A stretch of DNA of 64,000 nt from Acholoe squamosa (Eukaryota > Annelida > Polychaeta > Phyllodocida > Polynoidae): contig OX439041.1 in the NCBI GenBank assembly GCA_949317995.1, forward strand, positions 46,113,269 to 46,177,268. Reading direction: 5' to 3'. Below, piece after piece: positions 14,273 to 24,140 of this stretch. The notes beneath the pieces were generated by a model, which saw only the letters and a program-made list of their open reading frames with translations, was not told where the DNA came from and searched no databases. The position numbers and the translations under genes are program-made. The first letter of the stretch is position 1; every line of letters begins with the position of its first letter.

Positions 14273-14275
14273 CTA
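14273..14275 (-). promoter_or_regulatory. Single UAG separating gag and pol in one frame
   Basis: The gag terminator is a UAG, and the next nine codons lead without a stop into the pol frame. The same UAG position is kept in the second gag copy at 31273. Such an arrangement can allow readthrough, but pol also has its own downstream ATG, so the mode of expression is open. Confidence 0.5.
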
Positions 14276-15301
14276 GTCTTTTTTGTTCTTTTGACATTTG
14301 TCTTTACCATGGTTTGACATGCTACAAATCTCACAAATATGACGATACCTGCACGGGTCCTCCCTGCAACCCTCGGCCCTGTTGAAAGCATAACAGGTTC
14401 GGTTGGATTGTTTTGATTTGAAAGACTTAGATTTAGACCCACCCGCCTTCTGCGCTTGCACCGTTCCGTCATAAGACAGGTGCCTCAGGATATCCTCACT
14501 TTTAACATCGCCAAACGATCCAACACCTTCAAAATTAGCCCTATTCTTGACTGCTGAGTCGTATGCTACGAGAGCCTTCAACGTGTATATCTTGGTAGAG
14601 GATTTCTCTACCAGAACTTCAATATGCTTAACCACATCGAACACATCTTCACCCTCCTCTAACAATTGCTTAACCATTCTGACGTTAACGATCAGTAGTT
14701 TCTCGATACTGTCCATTTTTTCACCTTTTTTCAAGAAATTTTTCTGGTCAAACGTACCTCTAGACTTTGTAGCATGTCAACGGTTACTCCTTGAAGCATT
14801 AGATCCAATAGAGACCGATGAATCTGTCGAAACACTACGGTACGAAGACGATCTACTCGAAGATCCAAGATGGCGACGACCTGCCCTGTCGCCGTGGAGA
14901 CCCCGGTAGTCAGGCGAGCGCTGTCGGCCACGCCCCCGTTGCTTGGTTACCATGTTGACTGTGGAATGTTTATCAACACCACCACGTGTACGACCCGTCT
15001 CTGTCTCGCATGTCGCTGCTGAAGTACATGTTCGATTAACCGCCTGGTTCTCCAATAAAGACCGGATGTTTTCGAGCTGCTGCTCCATACGAGTAGTACG
15101 CTCCTCCAGCTCCCCGATATACATCTGGTCAACAGGCAAATCCAATGAACCCCCAGTAGCAGTTGGGGAAGATGATCCATGACCACCCCCATTGGAATCT
15201 ACACTGCTCGAAATCCTAGAGTTGGCACCCTTCCTCGGTTTTTTAGGCGACTTCTTGGTCTTAGACCTTTGTGTGCCGCTAGTTGTTCCTTTCCTACCCA
15301 T
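14273..15301 (-). pseudogene. gag of Ngaro-like element with one in-frame UGA
   Basis: One 343-codon frame from ATG at 15301 to UAG at 14273, broken only by UGA at 14777-14779. The N-terminal part is very basic and Ser-rich (KTKKSPKKPRKG, RGRGRQRSPDYRG), suited to nucleic-acid binding. The C-terminal part has a helical region (DSIEKLLIVNVRMVKQLLEE), then two zinc-binding patterns back to back: C-x8-C-x4-C-x3-H (CYAFNRAEGCREDPCRYRH) and a CCHC knuckle C-x2-C-x4-H-x4-C (CEICSMSNHGKDKC). The second copy at 30368-31273 reads through the UGA position with a sense codon, so the UGA is a lesion of this copy. The gag role is inferred from position and zinc knuckle. Confidence 0.85.
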
Positions 15302-15430
15302 AATGATAGGTTAAATACCGTATTAACTTGGAAAAACGGATAAAACCGTTAAAATTTCCGGCACCACCCAGCGTGGTGTGTGCCGCTCTGAGGATACACG
15401 CCAACTGACGGTTAATTTGGATCCCGCAGC

Positions 15431-15439
15431 TTATATAGG
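15431..15439 (-). promoter_or_regulatory. TATA-like box of Ngaro A1 repeat
   Basis: On the element strand this reads CCTATATAA, about 130 bases upstream of the gag ATG at 15301. The identical motif in A2 is at 11167-11175. Position in the terminal repeat fits a retrotransposon promoter. Confidence 0.55.
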
Positions 15440-15455
15440 CACTGGATGTTTACGG

Positions 15456-15463
15456 TGACGTCA
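15456..15463. promoter_or_regulatory. CRE/ATF-like palindrome TGACGTCA in A1
   Basis: A perfect 8-base TGACGTCA lies about 17 bases upstream of the TATA-like box on the element strand. The same octamer occurs in A2 at 11192-11199. It is the consensus for CREB/ATF bZIP factors; use in vivo is inference. Confidence 0.5.
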
Positions 15464-15548
15464 CACATACCAATGCGCGCCCTGGAGGAAAAGTAGATCC
15501 AACCACTGCACATATTAATTATATATATATACACGGGTGTATATAGTC

Positions 15549-15553
<5 letters not shown>

Positions 15554-15615
<62 letters not shown>
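15554..15615. repeat. (TA)n at right end of Ngaro-like insertion
   Basis: About 62 bases of TA lie between the A1 repeat and the resumed DIRS tail. The paralogous empty site at about 40116 has only a short ACATA here. Confidence 0.95.
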
Positions 15616-15617
<2 letters not shown>

Positions 15618-15850
15618 CATGCCAAGCCTAGGACCATAGACTTCCTATGGTAACATCAGAGTGCACGATGGAGATCGTCATCACGACATGAAAGGACTTA
15701 TTTATCATATTGTAAGTTAAGTAAGGAGTCTCTCACAATGGAAATGTGTATTGCCTCATTAGCCAAGCGAGAAGTATTGTTTATTATGAAACAACATTGT
15801 TAAGCCTACACAATAAAGATATATAAATTGTATCTACGGGTTCTTGAGTT
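15616..15850. mobile_element. DIRS-like element tail, right part
   Basis: It is collinear with 40122-40307 from GGCATGCCAAGCC through CTCACAATGGAAATGTGTAT to GTTAAGCCTA. It continues past the point where the 40 kb copy is cut by the gypsy element, including AATAAAG at about 15813, a possible polyadenylation signal. Confidence 0.78.
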
Positions 15851-16200
15851 ATCTCTTCATCAATGTCATCGAGAATCATCATATTAAAAAGGATGTCTCG
15901 ACCCGACACATCCTAGGAACTAGTGTGTACTTTTTTTTGTGTGTGGATCCGCAGATCCAATCTGTAGGTATACTTTCCCTCACTTAAAGCTAGGCATATA
16001 CTTTATTCTAAGAAAGGAAAACCTCAAACTTGATTGTCACTGCAGTTTTCACTTTCATGTCTGAAATGGCATTCTAGCATATGTGTGTCCCTCTAATTTT
16101 CTGGATTTAGTGTTAGTGGTGGCATATGAGCTAAATCCAAATGTACCTACAAAGAATAAGAAACCATACAACTTCCTCTTATATATACGCAGCTAAATTA

Positions 16201-16517
16201 GGGAGTGATCCTTTTTTAACAACAGGGGGGGCTGGTGGGTTTGAGGGGGGGTCAGAATTTTTTCAACCTCTTGACCAGGGGGGTCAGAAATTTTTTGCCC
16301 CTTTGACTAGGGGGGGGTCAAAATAATTTCACCTGTTTTCAACGGAAAAAGCCTGCGTGTTACTATAGGTTAAAAGTGCGCGTTCGCACGGTATTTTCGC
16401 CTCCCGAGGGGGGTTGAAAAAATTTTGACCTGTCCAGAGGGGGGGGGCGAAATTATTTTCGCTCGTCTGTGCGCAAACCCACCAGCCCCCCCCTGTTGTT
16501 AAAAAATGATCACTTCC
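16201..16517. mobile_element. GGGAGTGATC-family miniature element, complete
   Basis: It begins GGGAGTGATCCTTTTTTAAC and ends with the inverse, flanked on both sides by TTA. G-runs and the words CTGGTGGGTTTG occur in both arms. The TWA-type 3-bp duplication is typical of PIF/Harbinger elements. It has no coding capacity. Confidence 0.85.
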
Positions 16518-18057
16518 TTATAGTGAAGTGACCATATTATTCCCATTTTAATTTATATGGCATATTTCATTCAGATATTGAATTATGTGACACACCGTAA
16601 CCGTGTGGTTAGGTTAAAAAAAATAGTGTCCTTTCCCATTTCCGGTGGAACGATTCCATGTGGTTTGGGTAGCAATATTCTAAACCATGCCCATTGGAGA
16701 ATCGGCCTATAGTCGGCTATATGTCTTCTCTTATACAGACCAAATAACTTATTTACATGCGCAATCACACCTGGGTCTACCACAATGAAGTTATTGCATC
16801 TTTACATTGTCCTACATTGTGTTCAAAAGTGGGTTCACCGCTCCTATTTCCCCTGCAAGATGATTCATAAAAACTGACGACATTCTCATCTTGTTAAAAT
16901 TAGAACATGCATTTTATTTCGTGGACTTTTTATTGATGACAAATTTTAGGCCAAAAAAAGTTTTTACTTAATTCCAATTCACAAAGAAAAAGACATAGAC
17001 GACAGAGGAATCCATATTGATCTTTTTATGTGCATCTATGAATATATGAAATCGTTTAATGTTGGTCGTTTTAAGTAGATGTATTCCATGAAATAAATGC
17101 ATGTTTTAAAAAAGTAACTCAATGAGACTCAGATCAACAGTCGAACACACCCTCTATGACGTCATTAATTTTCATGAATACCCTATATTCATAATTTAAT
17201 TAAGGGGATATTCCCATGTGATGCCATTATTTCAAGGGGAATTCCTGAATAAGATGCATGTTCAAAAATGCATGTTCAAAAATGCATCGTTTATTATAGA
17301 GAGACTATTTTCTTTTCAATTTAAAGGCAGCTTATATTCAGTTTTTTTTATGGTAAAGGCCTATTATGAAAAAAAAATAGTACTTACAACAATGGAAATT
17401 GATATACCAACATGGAATAGAAATAATTTTTTTATGGTAAAGGCCTATTATGAAAAAAAATAGTACTTACAACAATGGAAATTGATATACCAACATGGAA
17501 TAGAAATAATTTGACAAAATCAAATACAACATGAATTTTTCACTTCTTTATAATTCTTTCTCTCCTTTATTTACCGGCATAAATTATAACTACATTATAA
17601 AGAAAAAAATTAGGCCACTTCTTATGCCTTTTTACTAGTAGATATATTTAGAAATAAACATTTTGGAAAAGTTAGTGGGACCTAATTACCCTGGAATAAG
17701 TAGCTTGCTAAATTGGCTTTTTTCATTTAAAACACATGTTTTAACAGACTTTTATAAGAAAATCCTGGTTAGAACGCCAATTCTAACCATCTATTAAACA
17801 TGTTTAACACTTTTTTAATTGACCCTAAGTAAAAGAAGGATGCAATTTTATGACCAACTTTAAGAACACATGTTCTATCAATAAATACCCTAATTATTTT
17901 GACGAGATTCCAAAAGTCAAAGTCGTTTTTTATAACATGTTGTCACTTTTTATGAACCAGCTTGCTGTGCCTATACTATAGGCTGTATTTCTAGGAGAAA
18001 AGACAATACGTCGTTTCTCAAAGCTTTTACTCTTGACGGTTGTCTAAGAGTATGTCT
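16518..18057. other. Gene-free stretch with an 84-bp tandem duplication
   Basis: Apart from the duplication at 17351-17518, no gene or paired repeat was recognised. The composition is very AT-rich. Confidence 0.45.
17351..17518. repeat. 84-bp tandem duplication
   Basis: The unit starting TGGTAAAGGCCTATTATGAA is present twice in direct orientation with a period of 84, nearly identical. The open frame over it is an artefact. Confidence 0.95.
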
Positions 18058-18583
18058 GGAGTCTATTTCTTAATGTACTACGACTACACACAGCCACTAT
18101 ACGATTTGAAACTCAGAAGAATAAGTCAGATAATCGTAGATACTGCCATACGGCTGCTCAGGAAGTCATTTCTCAAACGCTAAGTTTTGGGCAGCCCCAA
18201 ATCGTACCACCCTGACCTGGATTGGAAGGGCATTCTTAGGTTGACAGGATCAATCACTACGATTGGTGCAGATATAGAGGGGAACGACATGTACCTGTAT
18301 AGGCAATGGTAGCTAATACAGGGTCACCCACTCCCCCTTACTACGATCTGACTGGATCATAGGGGGTGTTCAATACGTAGTGGGGAGGCTCAGATCGCAG
18401 TGTTTGAGAAATACCTAGCAGTACAACTATCACCTATGCAGGAATTGCATATGGTTTGGTAGAGCAGTCGTACTGGGGCAGGCAATGGTAACAGATAATG
18501 TATGATACTATGTTGGCAATATCCTTAGGCTTCTCAATACAATTTGATGGAGAGGAGTCGTAGTGTATTAAGAAATGGCCTCC
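18058..18583. mobile_element. TIR element containing a second nested TIR element
   Basis: Outer arms share ATTTCTTAATGTACTACGAC (18065-18085) with its inverse at 18557-18575. Inside, ATTTCTCAAACGCT at 18168 pairs with AGTGTTTGAGAAAT ending about 18413, marking an inner element. Part of the inner element (GACCTGGATTGG to CAATCACTAC) is seen again at 29466-29545. Confidence 0.65.
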
Positions 18584-18876
18584 TGACAAATGGCATTCAC
18601 AATCAATCTTTTTAAACCCCTCTCCTATAACTTCCTCATAGCAAAACAGCTTCATTCCTTACGAAAAAAATGTGGGAAATTTAGCTATTCATTAAACGTA
18701 TAAATAATGACAAACAAACAATGAAACAAGCAGTGACTATTGGTTTGATTGACAACGACGCACTAAGTCTGGAGGGTATTTCAAAACAGCCTAACATCAC
18801 ACCCTCTGCCCAGCACAGCAGACTGTGATGGTGGATTTTCTCCAAATACAATATTAGTCTGCATTCACCAGGCTTA

Positions 18877-19006
18877 AGGGGTACGTCCACTGCCGACGGA
18901 TGGACCATCCTTCGGTTTTATCCGTATCATTTATTATTGATTGCTATGGAGAAAAATACGGATGAAGGAAGAAGACTGGTCCATCCGTCGCAGTGGATAC
19001 ACCCTT
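18877..19006. mobile_element. 130-bp palindromic miniature element, AGGGGTRC family, copy 1
   Basis: The arms AGGGGTACGTCCACTGCCGA and the inverse enclose a short AT-rich loop, and the inner words CGGATGGACCATCC and ATACGGATGAA are themselves paired. TTA flanks both ends. A close relative lies at 55196-55325. Confidence 0.82.
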
Positions 19007-19027
19007 TTAGTAGCCTCCAATTGGCCA

Positions 19028-19183
19028 CACTCTCAGCCGCAATTGTAAATGGGCTGCAGCTACCCCTGTTGTGCCTACAGCTGAATACCCTTCGGGTCAT
19101 TGGTTTTATACCTACAGCAGGAACAACTGTATTTCATAATAAGAAGTATTCTACTGTAAAACCCTTGTGGCGGGCGGACAGTG
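19028..19183. mobile_element. 156-bp CACTCTCAGCC miniature element, copy 1
   Basis: It starts CACTCTCAGCCGCAATTGTA and ends GGGCGGACAGTG; the ends are imperfect inverted repeats. CA flanks both ends. A copy of the same length is at 26291-26446. The CACT ends plus a 2-bp duplication suggest a CMC-like mobiliser. Confidence 0.8.
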
Positions 19184-19604
19184 CAGGCTAAGCATGTCAC
19201 TACACACAAAGCCTGACTAAACACTAGTCTTGATTGCCCACATTGCCACGCTAAGCAATGTGCCAACATTAGAATTTTGGCTCGACTACTTTGTTAGAAT
19301 ATATGCCTAACTGCACGTCATCACTATAATGGCATGTTGGGCCAACAGTATACTGAGGTAGCGAATTGTCGAATGGGCACAGCCATTGCTGAAGCTGATT
19401 ACCAGTGGTTACCATTGATAGCAGTTATCAGATGGGTACCTACTGCCCCCCCCCCTGAGAGGACCGCAATGAATGGGTGATGTGACTTCATTGGTTGATT
19501 ATTAAACCAGCTAAGTCGGTATATATGACTACATGATTCTCTGCGGCTAGTTGTTGGTCCAATCTATAATTTTCTGACATCTAACATGATAGTTACCAAC
19601 AGTG

Positions 19605-19607
<3 letters not shown>

Positions 19608-19681
<74 letters not shown>
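19608..19681. repeat. (TA)n microsatellite
   Basis: About 70 bases of uninterrupted TA. Confidence 0.98.
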
Positions 19682-19682
<1 letters not shown>

Positions 19683-19797
19683 CAGCTATACAATCTCCAC
19701 CAGCGGGTTTCAGTGTTGTTCCTGACTTTTCTGATCAATGGATAACAAATTCAATACACTGTGTGTCATAGTGTTAAGGACTCCATTGATGACATAT

Positions 19798-20411
19798 CAG
19801 AGACCTGTTTCATAAGCATTCCTTATTTAAGATTGATCTTTCCACTCTACTAGTGACAACTTAAGATCAGTCATTTGGGAATGACTACTAGTGTTTCGGA
19901 ACAAGCTGTCACTAGTATTGGAACTTAAGACTGGTCCTTTAGAAACAGCTGTCAATTGGACATAGGGGCAGTAATCAAGATCAGTCCTTAGGTCACTCGT
20001 AGACCAATCATTCAGCTAGTAAGATCAATCTCCCAGGTGCAGAATGTGCCTCTACTTTGTTATTTCACAATATAAAAAGGTATTATAAAAGGGTATTTCA
20101 TTTTGATATATTCCTGACATCATGGATTAAAAAGATATGTGAGATTCCACTAATTCATATGATTTTTCCCATTTATGTGTACCCTCAACCTTCCACATAA
20201 ATCAGCCACTTTCTGTTGGTCATATGTCACTCTTACATTGACTCTTTACTAGTAAGCTTCAATCCCAATTTCCTTTTGAAACACCTCCTACTAAGAGTGA
20301 GCTATGGAGATATGACCAATGAATCCAATGATTGATCTTAACACCACCTTACGAGTATCTTGCTCTTAAGTCTATGTCACTAGTATATGGCCCTTGTGAA
20401 ACAGGTCTCTG
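19798..20411. mobile_element. 614-bp TIR element, CAGAGACCTGTTTCA ends
   Basis: CAGAGACCTGTTTCATAAG at the left pairs with its inverse at the right end, and TAT flanks both ends (19795-19797 and 20412-20414). Subterminal blocks rich in ACTAGT and TTAAGATCA also pair. It is non-coding. Confidence 0.8.
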
Positions 20412-20418
20412 TATCCTG

Positions 20419-20500
20419 CACTCTCAGCCCCAATAGTAAATGGGCTATAAAGACCACTGTACTGGGTATAGTAGAACCCACTGTTGGGCATGCACAACTC
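20419..20500. mobile_element. CACTCTCAGCC miniature element, 5' part
   Basis: About 80 bases from CACTCTCAGCCCCAATAGTA to the GGGTA block match the copy at 26291. The right end was not found, so it is partial. Confidence 0.6.
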
Positions 20501-20863
20501 AAGTACATTTTTCTTGCAAGCATTTGCGATAACATACAGGGATCTATTTGTGGGATAGAGATATACCATGACCCTACGCCTTAAAGTTATTGCCCTATTT
20601 CTCAAAATGATTAACAAGTCTAAATCATGTCCCATTTTCAATGAGTGCATTTCCAAACTTCTTGACCACAAGAAAAAGGCAACCACATGTTCACAGTTTA
20701 AAGGATTTAATGTAAATATATTTTGCAGGGCGTAGGGGCATCACAGAAATATCCATATGTCAATATTTTTATTTGGTTGTAGCGGTCGACAGTGCCCTAC
20801 TGCGTGTCGTAAGTGTGTCATCACTGTGACAGCCAACTGGTAAGACTACTGACGAAGTGTCCA

Positions 20864-21106
20864 GTGGGGTGTTTCAGAAGCCGGACATGATAATGAACAT
20901 TAAATATCTGTTTCTAAAACTGTAAGATTCTAAACTTACAACTGCAACCATTATCATCTCTCGCCAGTCATATAGTTATAGACACAGTAAGATAATGGTA
21001 ATGCTTTAGAAACACATGCAGTTATAAGCCTACAATCACTATTAAAACTGCTATCATATCTCCTTATGACCGGTTGTAAACATTAACTGCTCCTGAAACA
21101 CCCCAC
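20864..21106. mobile_element. 243-bp TIR miniature element, GTGGGGTGTTTCAG ends
   Basis: GTGGGGTGTTTCAG at the left and CTGAAACACCCCAC at the right are perfect inverses. Inner blocks around ATGATAATG/CATTATCAT also pair. No target duplication was resolved. Confidence 0.78.
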
Positions 21107-21442
21107 AGGGGGGTCGGAATGGCATCAAATCATACTGGGTCACCCCTCTCGGGATTGCACAAGTCAGTAGACACATACCTGTAGGTAGACATACTTACAC
21201 CCACAGCCTAACCCTCCTATACACATGTTATGTATATTCACACAATTCTATGTATACATACACACTCCCAAGCTCACGATATTACAATAGTGGTACTTGA
21301 ACACGGGGAGTGTGGAAGTAATATTTTACCATATAATTATCATGTCCTAAAGACAGGTACAATCCATATTTCTTGAAATTCAAAAGTCTTTATATCAGCA
21401 TACTTTTATAAGCAAACCATTTTTGTTGGGCTGTTATTCTAA

Positions 21443-21681
21443 GGGAGTGATAATTTTTTAAGAACAGGGGGGGGGCTGGTGGGTTTGCGTGCAGGCGGGC
21501 AAAAAAGATTCCGACCCCCCGAAAATCGCCCGCGAACGTGCCCTTTTAACCTATAATAACGTGGGGGGGTTTTCCACTGAAAACAGGTGGAATTTTTTTG
21601 ACCCCCCATCAGAGGGGGGAAAAAATCTGACCCCCCTCAAACACACCAGCCCCCCCCTGTTGTTAAAAAAGGATCACTCCC
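21443..21681. mobile_element. GGGAGTGATC-family miniature element, complete
   Basis: The termini GGGAGTGATAATTTTTTAA and its inverse are flanked by TAA on both sides. The interior G-runs and the CTGGTGGGTTTGCG word match the copy at 16201-16517. The TAA/TTA duplications in the two complete copies support a PIF/Harbinger-type origin. Confidence 0.85.
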
Positions 21682-22642
21682 TAATATTAGTATAAACTAG
21701 TGCATGATGTTATATCTATTGAATTAAAGGAGGATATCATAAGAAAATCCTTCTAAGGCGATCGTTGCTAATAAAGAGGGCAATCAATTACTTCACTGAA
21801 GGATGAAGACCACCGCTCTAACAATTCGCTTTAAATTTTTAAATTCCAATCCCAGCACTCTACCTCTTCTCGACACACCTGCCTGACAATACCATCTCCT
21901 GTAGGTCCTCCAGCACCTCTCTTAGCACCTGTCATTGGGCTAAGGTAAAGCCTGAAGACATCCTCAGGGAAAAGATTATGTTTGCCAAGGTACCCACCCC
22001 TACTACCCCAGGTCTTTAATAGGCATGTGTATAAGGTGTGATCTTATATAGAGGGATGAGGATGCAGGTACTTTGGTACTAATGATGAGTACATGGCTGC
22101 CCTCTGTATCTCTACCCCCCCCCCCACACACACACAAACCTATACTCCTACATAATAGTAGCCCTACATAGCTGAGTCAAGGAGATGGATGCCCATACTG
22201 TCTGCAGTGACGGGAGCCCAGAGTATGTCAACTACCATGGGGGCTCCCCTGTGAGTTAAGAATTCTTTTACAATCACAACTATTTACAGCAATGGGATCT
22301 AGCACATATGGTGTCGTAAGGAAAAGGGGAGGGACTGGCTCTGCCAAACACCGAGATAGAGCTCCTGACAGGGAGATCAATTGAATGCCTATGTGTCTGA
22401 GTGAATCATGTTGACACCACCCATAAGAGCTGGAGATAGCCAGGGGGTAATATATGAATTACTATCCTCGCTAATCGTGCTATTTTTCAAAGGTGTAGTA
22501 TGTAATGTGAGGGTGAAGTGACACATAGATGAAGCGTGATGTGCTAAGCTCTATGGGGCTGTGCACACCACCTTGTTATGAGTATAGATATCTTCATAGC
22601 GCTCCTCAAGGGTATGGAGGTAGTATGATCTGTCATACAGAT
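21682..22642. other. Gene-free stretch, nothing recognised
   Basis: No supported coding or repeat feature was seen beyond a C-run and short CA repeat near 22115. Confidence 0.4.
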
Positions 22643-24140
22643 CCCAGCAAATTGTCGTTATCTGTCGCCATGATTGGTCATCAATGGTGACTCCTTTCTG
22701 AGTGATAACTCACTGCGTCATCTTTCGCCACTGTGTGTCAGTCTCACATGGCATGGCGATTTATCACAACAGTTGCCAACATGATCTCACTCACTGCGTG
22801 AGTATGTGCCACCCCTTGTCATCCCTCACAAAGCATGGTAACTTATCAACACCATCGCCAAAATGGATCTAACTCACTGCGTGAGTATGTGCCACTGCCT
22901 GTCAACTCTCAGTCAGAATGGCAACTTTTCACCTGCATTGCCACATGGCTCTCACTCACTGCGTGAGTGTGTATCACTCCTTGTTAATCTTCTCTCAAAA
23001 TGGTGACTTATCACCACCATTGCCAACATTGGTCTCACTCAATACGTGAATTTGTGTCACTCCAAGTCAATGCTCTCTGAGGATTGCATCATCTGTCACT
23101 CACTCTCACTCACAGTGGCAACTTATCACCACCATTGCCAAAGTTGTTGAGACAGCACCACTGTTCAACATGTAGCCGATCTAGGAAGTGTGGGCATGAA
23201 GTATAAGTCCCATTCGTATCAAATGTGCTTTGTTTCACACTGATTTCCATGTAATACTTCAGAGTTAAATCAAACAAGATTATATAGAGAGAATATCAAT
23301 TGAATTTAGATAGAGTTATCTCTAAAATGAAAGCAACTATCCATAAACACCTTTTCTCTGGTTACAGGAAAAATACATAGGGGAATATCAACATGAACAC
23401 CTTGTCTGTGGTTAGAGGGAAGATACATATGGCAATACCTTCTCTGGCAAAACATACTTTGATCTGGCAGATGTGAGGCTGCATGATTACCAATGTCGAT
23501 GATCATGAGCTTTTCATCTAACAAGGTGAGTGATCACCAGCATCGCCATCCCTGGTGAGTCTGAGTGATCACCACTCTCGCCATCCATGGTGAACCTGCG
23601 CTATGACGTGGTGCGCGTTTCATCTAGCGAGGTGAGTGATCACTCGTGTCGCCATCCCTGGTGAGTGTGGGTGATCAAGATCCTCACCCTCTGTGGTGAA
23701 CCTGTGCTATCACGAGGTACGCGTTTTATCTAGCGAAGTGACTGATCACAATCCTTGCTATCCGTGGTGAATGTGTATTATGACGTGGTGTGCGTCTCAT
23801 CTAGCGAAGTGAGTGATCACTCATGTCGCCATCCCTGGTGAGGATGAGTGATCACTCATGTCGCCATCCCTGGTGAGGATGAGTGATCACGATCCTCGCC
23901 ATCCCTGGTGAACATGTGCTATGACGAGGTGCGTGTTTCATCTAGCGAGGTGAGTGATCACCCGCGTCGCCATCCCTGGTGAGTCTGAGTGATCACCATC
24001 CTCGTCATCTGAGGTGAGGCCATGTGATCACCACCATTGCTATTCCTGGTGATCTATTGCTATAGCGACGTCGTGTTCCATCTAGCGACATGTGTAAGCC
24101 ACTTCACACAGGTTGACGAGGAGTCACGACAATTTGCTGG
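22643..24140. mobile_element. 1.5 kb TIR element filled with satellite-like arrays
   Basis: The ends CCCAGCAAATTGTCGT and ACGACAATTTGCTGGG are perfect inverses, flanked by AT on both sides. The left third (22660-23150) has about 100-150-bp units built on CTCACTCACTGCGTGAGT and CACCATTGCCAA. The right part (23520-24060) is an array of GTGAGTGATCACC...CGCCATCCCTGGTGAG units of about 40 bp, interspersed with a TTTCATCTAGCGAGG unit. No transposase is encoded. A truncated right half recurs at 58410-58822. Confidence 0.82.

Larger units (their letters stand above)
10819..15553 (-). mobile_element. Ngaro-like tyrosine-recombinase retrotransposon, nearly complete
   Basis: On the minus strand the order is A repeat (15553-15348), gag, RT-RNase H, tyrosine recombinase, B repeat (11428-11290), second A repeat (11289-11084), an AT-rich 126-bp spacer, second B repeat (10957-10819). 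This A1-ORFs-B1-A2-B2 layout is the split-direct-repeat architecture known for Ngaro elements, which integrate by tyrosine recombinase and have neither LTRs nor a DDE integrase. No methyltransferase-like frame is present. The two A copies (206 bp) differ at one base and the two B copies (139 bp) at two, indicating recent insertion. The coding region has one in-frame UGA in gag and one single-base frameshift in pol. It sits between TA microsatellites inside a DIRS-like tail. Confidence 0.9.
15348..15553 (-). repeat. Split direct repeat A1 of the Ngaro-like element
   Basis: The 206-bp proximal end of the element on the minus strand. It matches 11084-11289 except for one G/A difference and carries the putative promoter. 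Confidence 0.95.

Noticed and set aside
22643..24140. CRISPR-like or plain tandem repeat array
   Set aside because: Units are irregular, appear in both orientations and sit between transposon-type inverted ends in a eukaryotic context.
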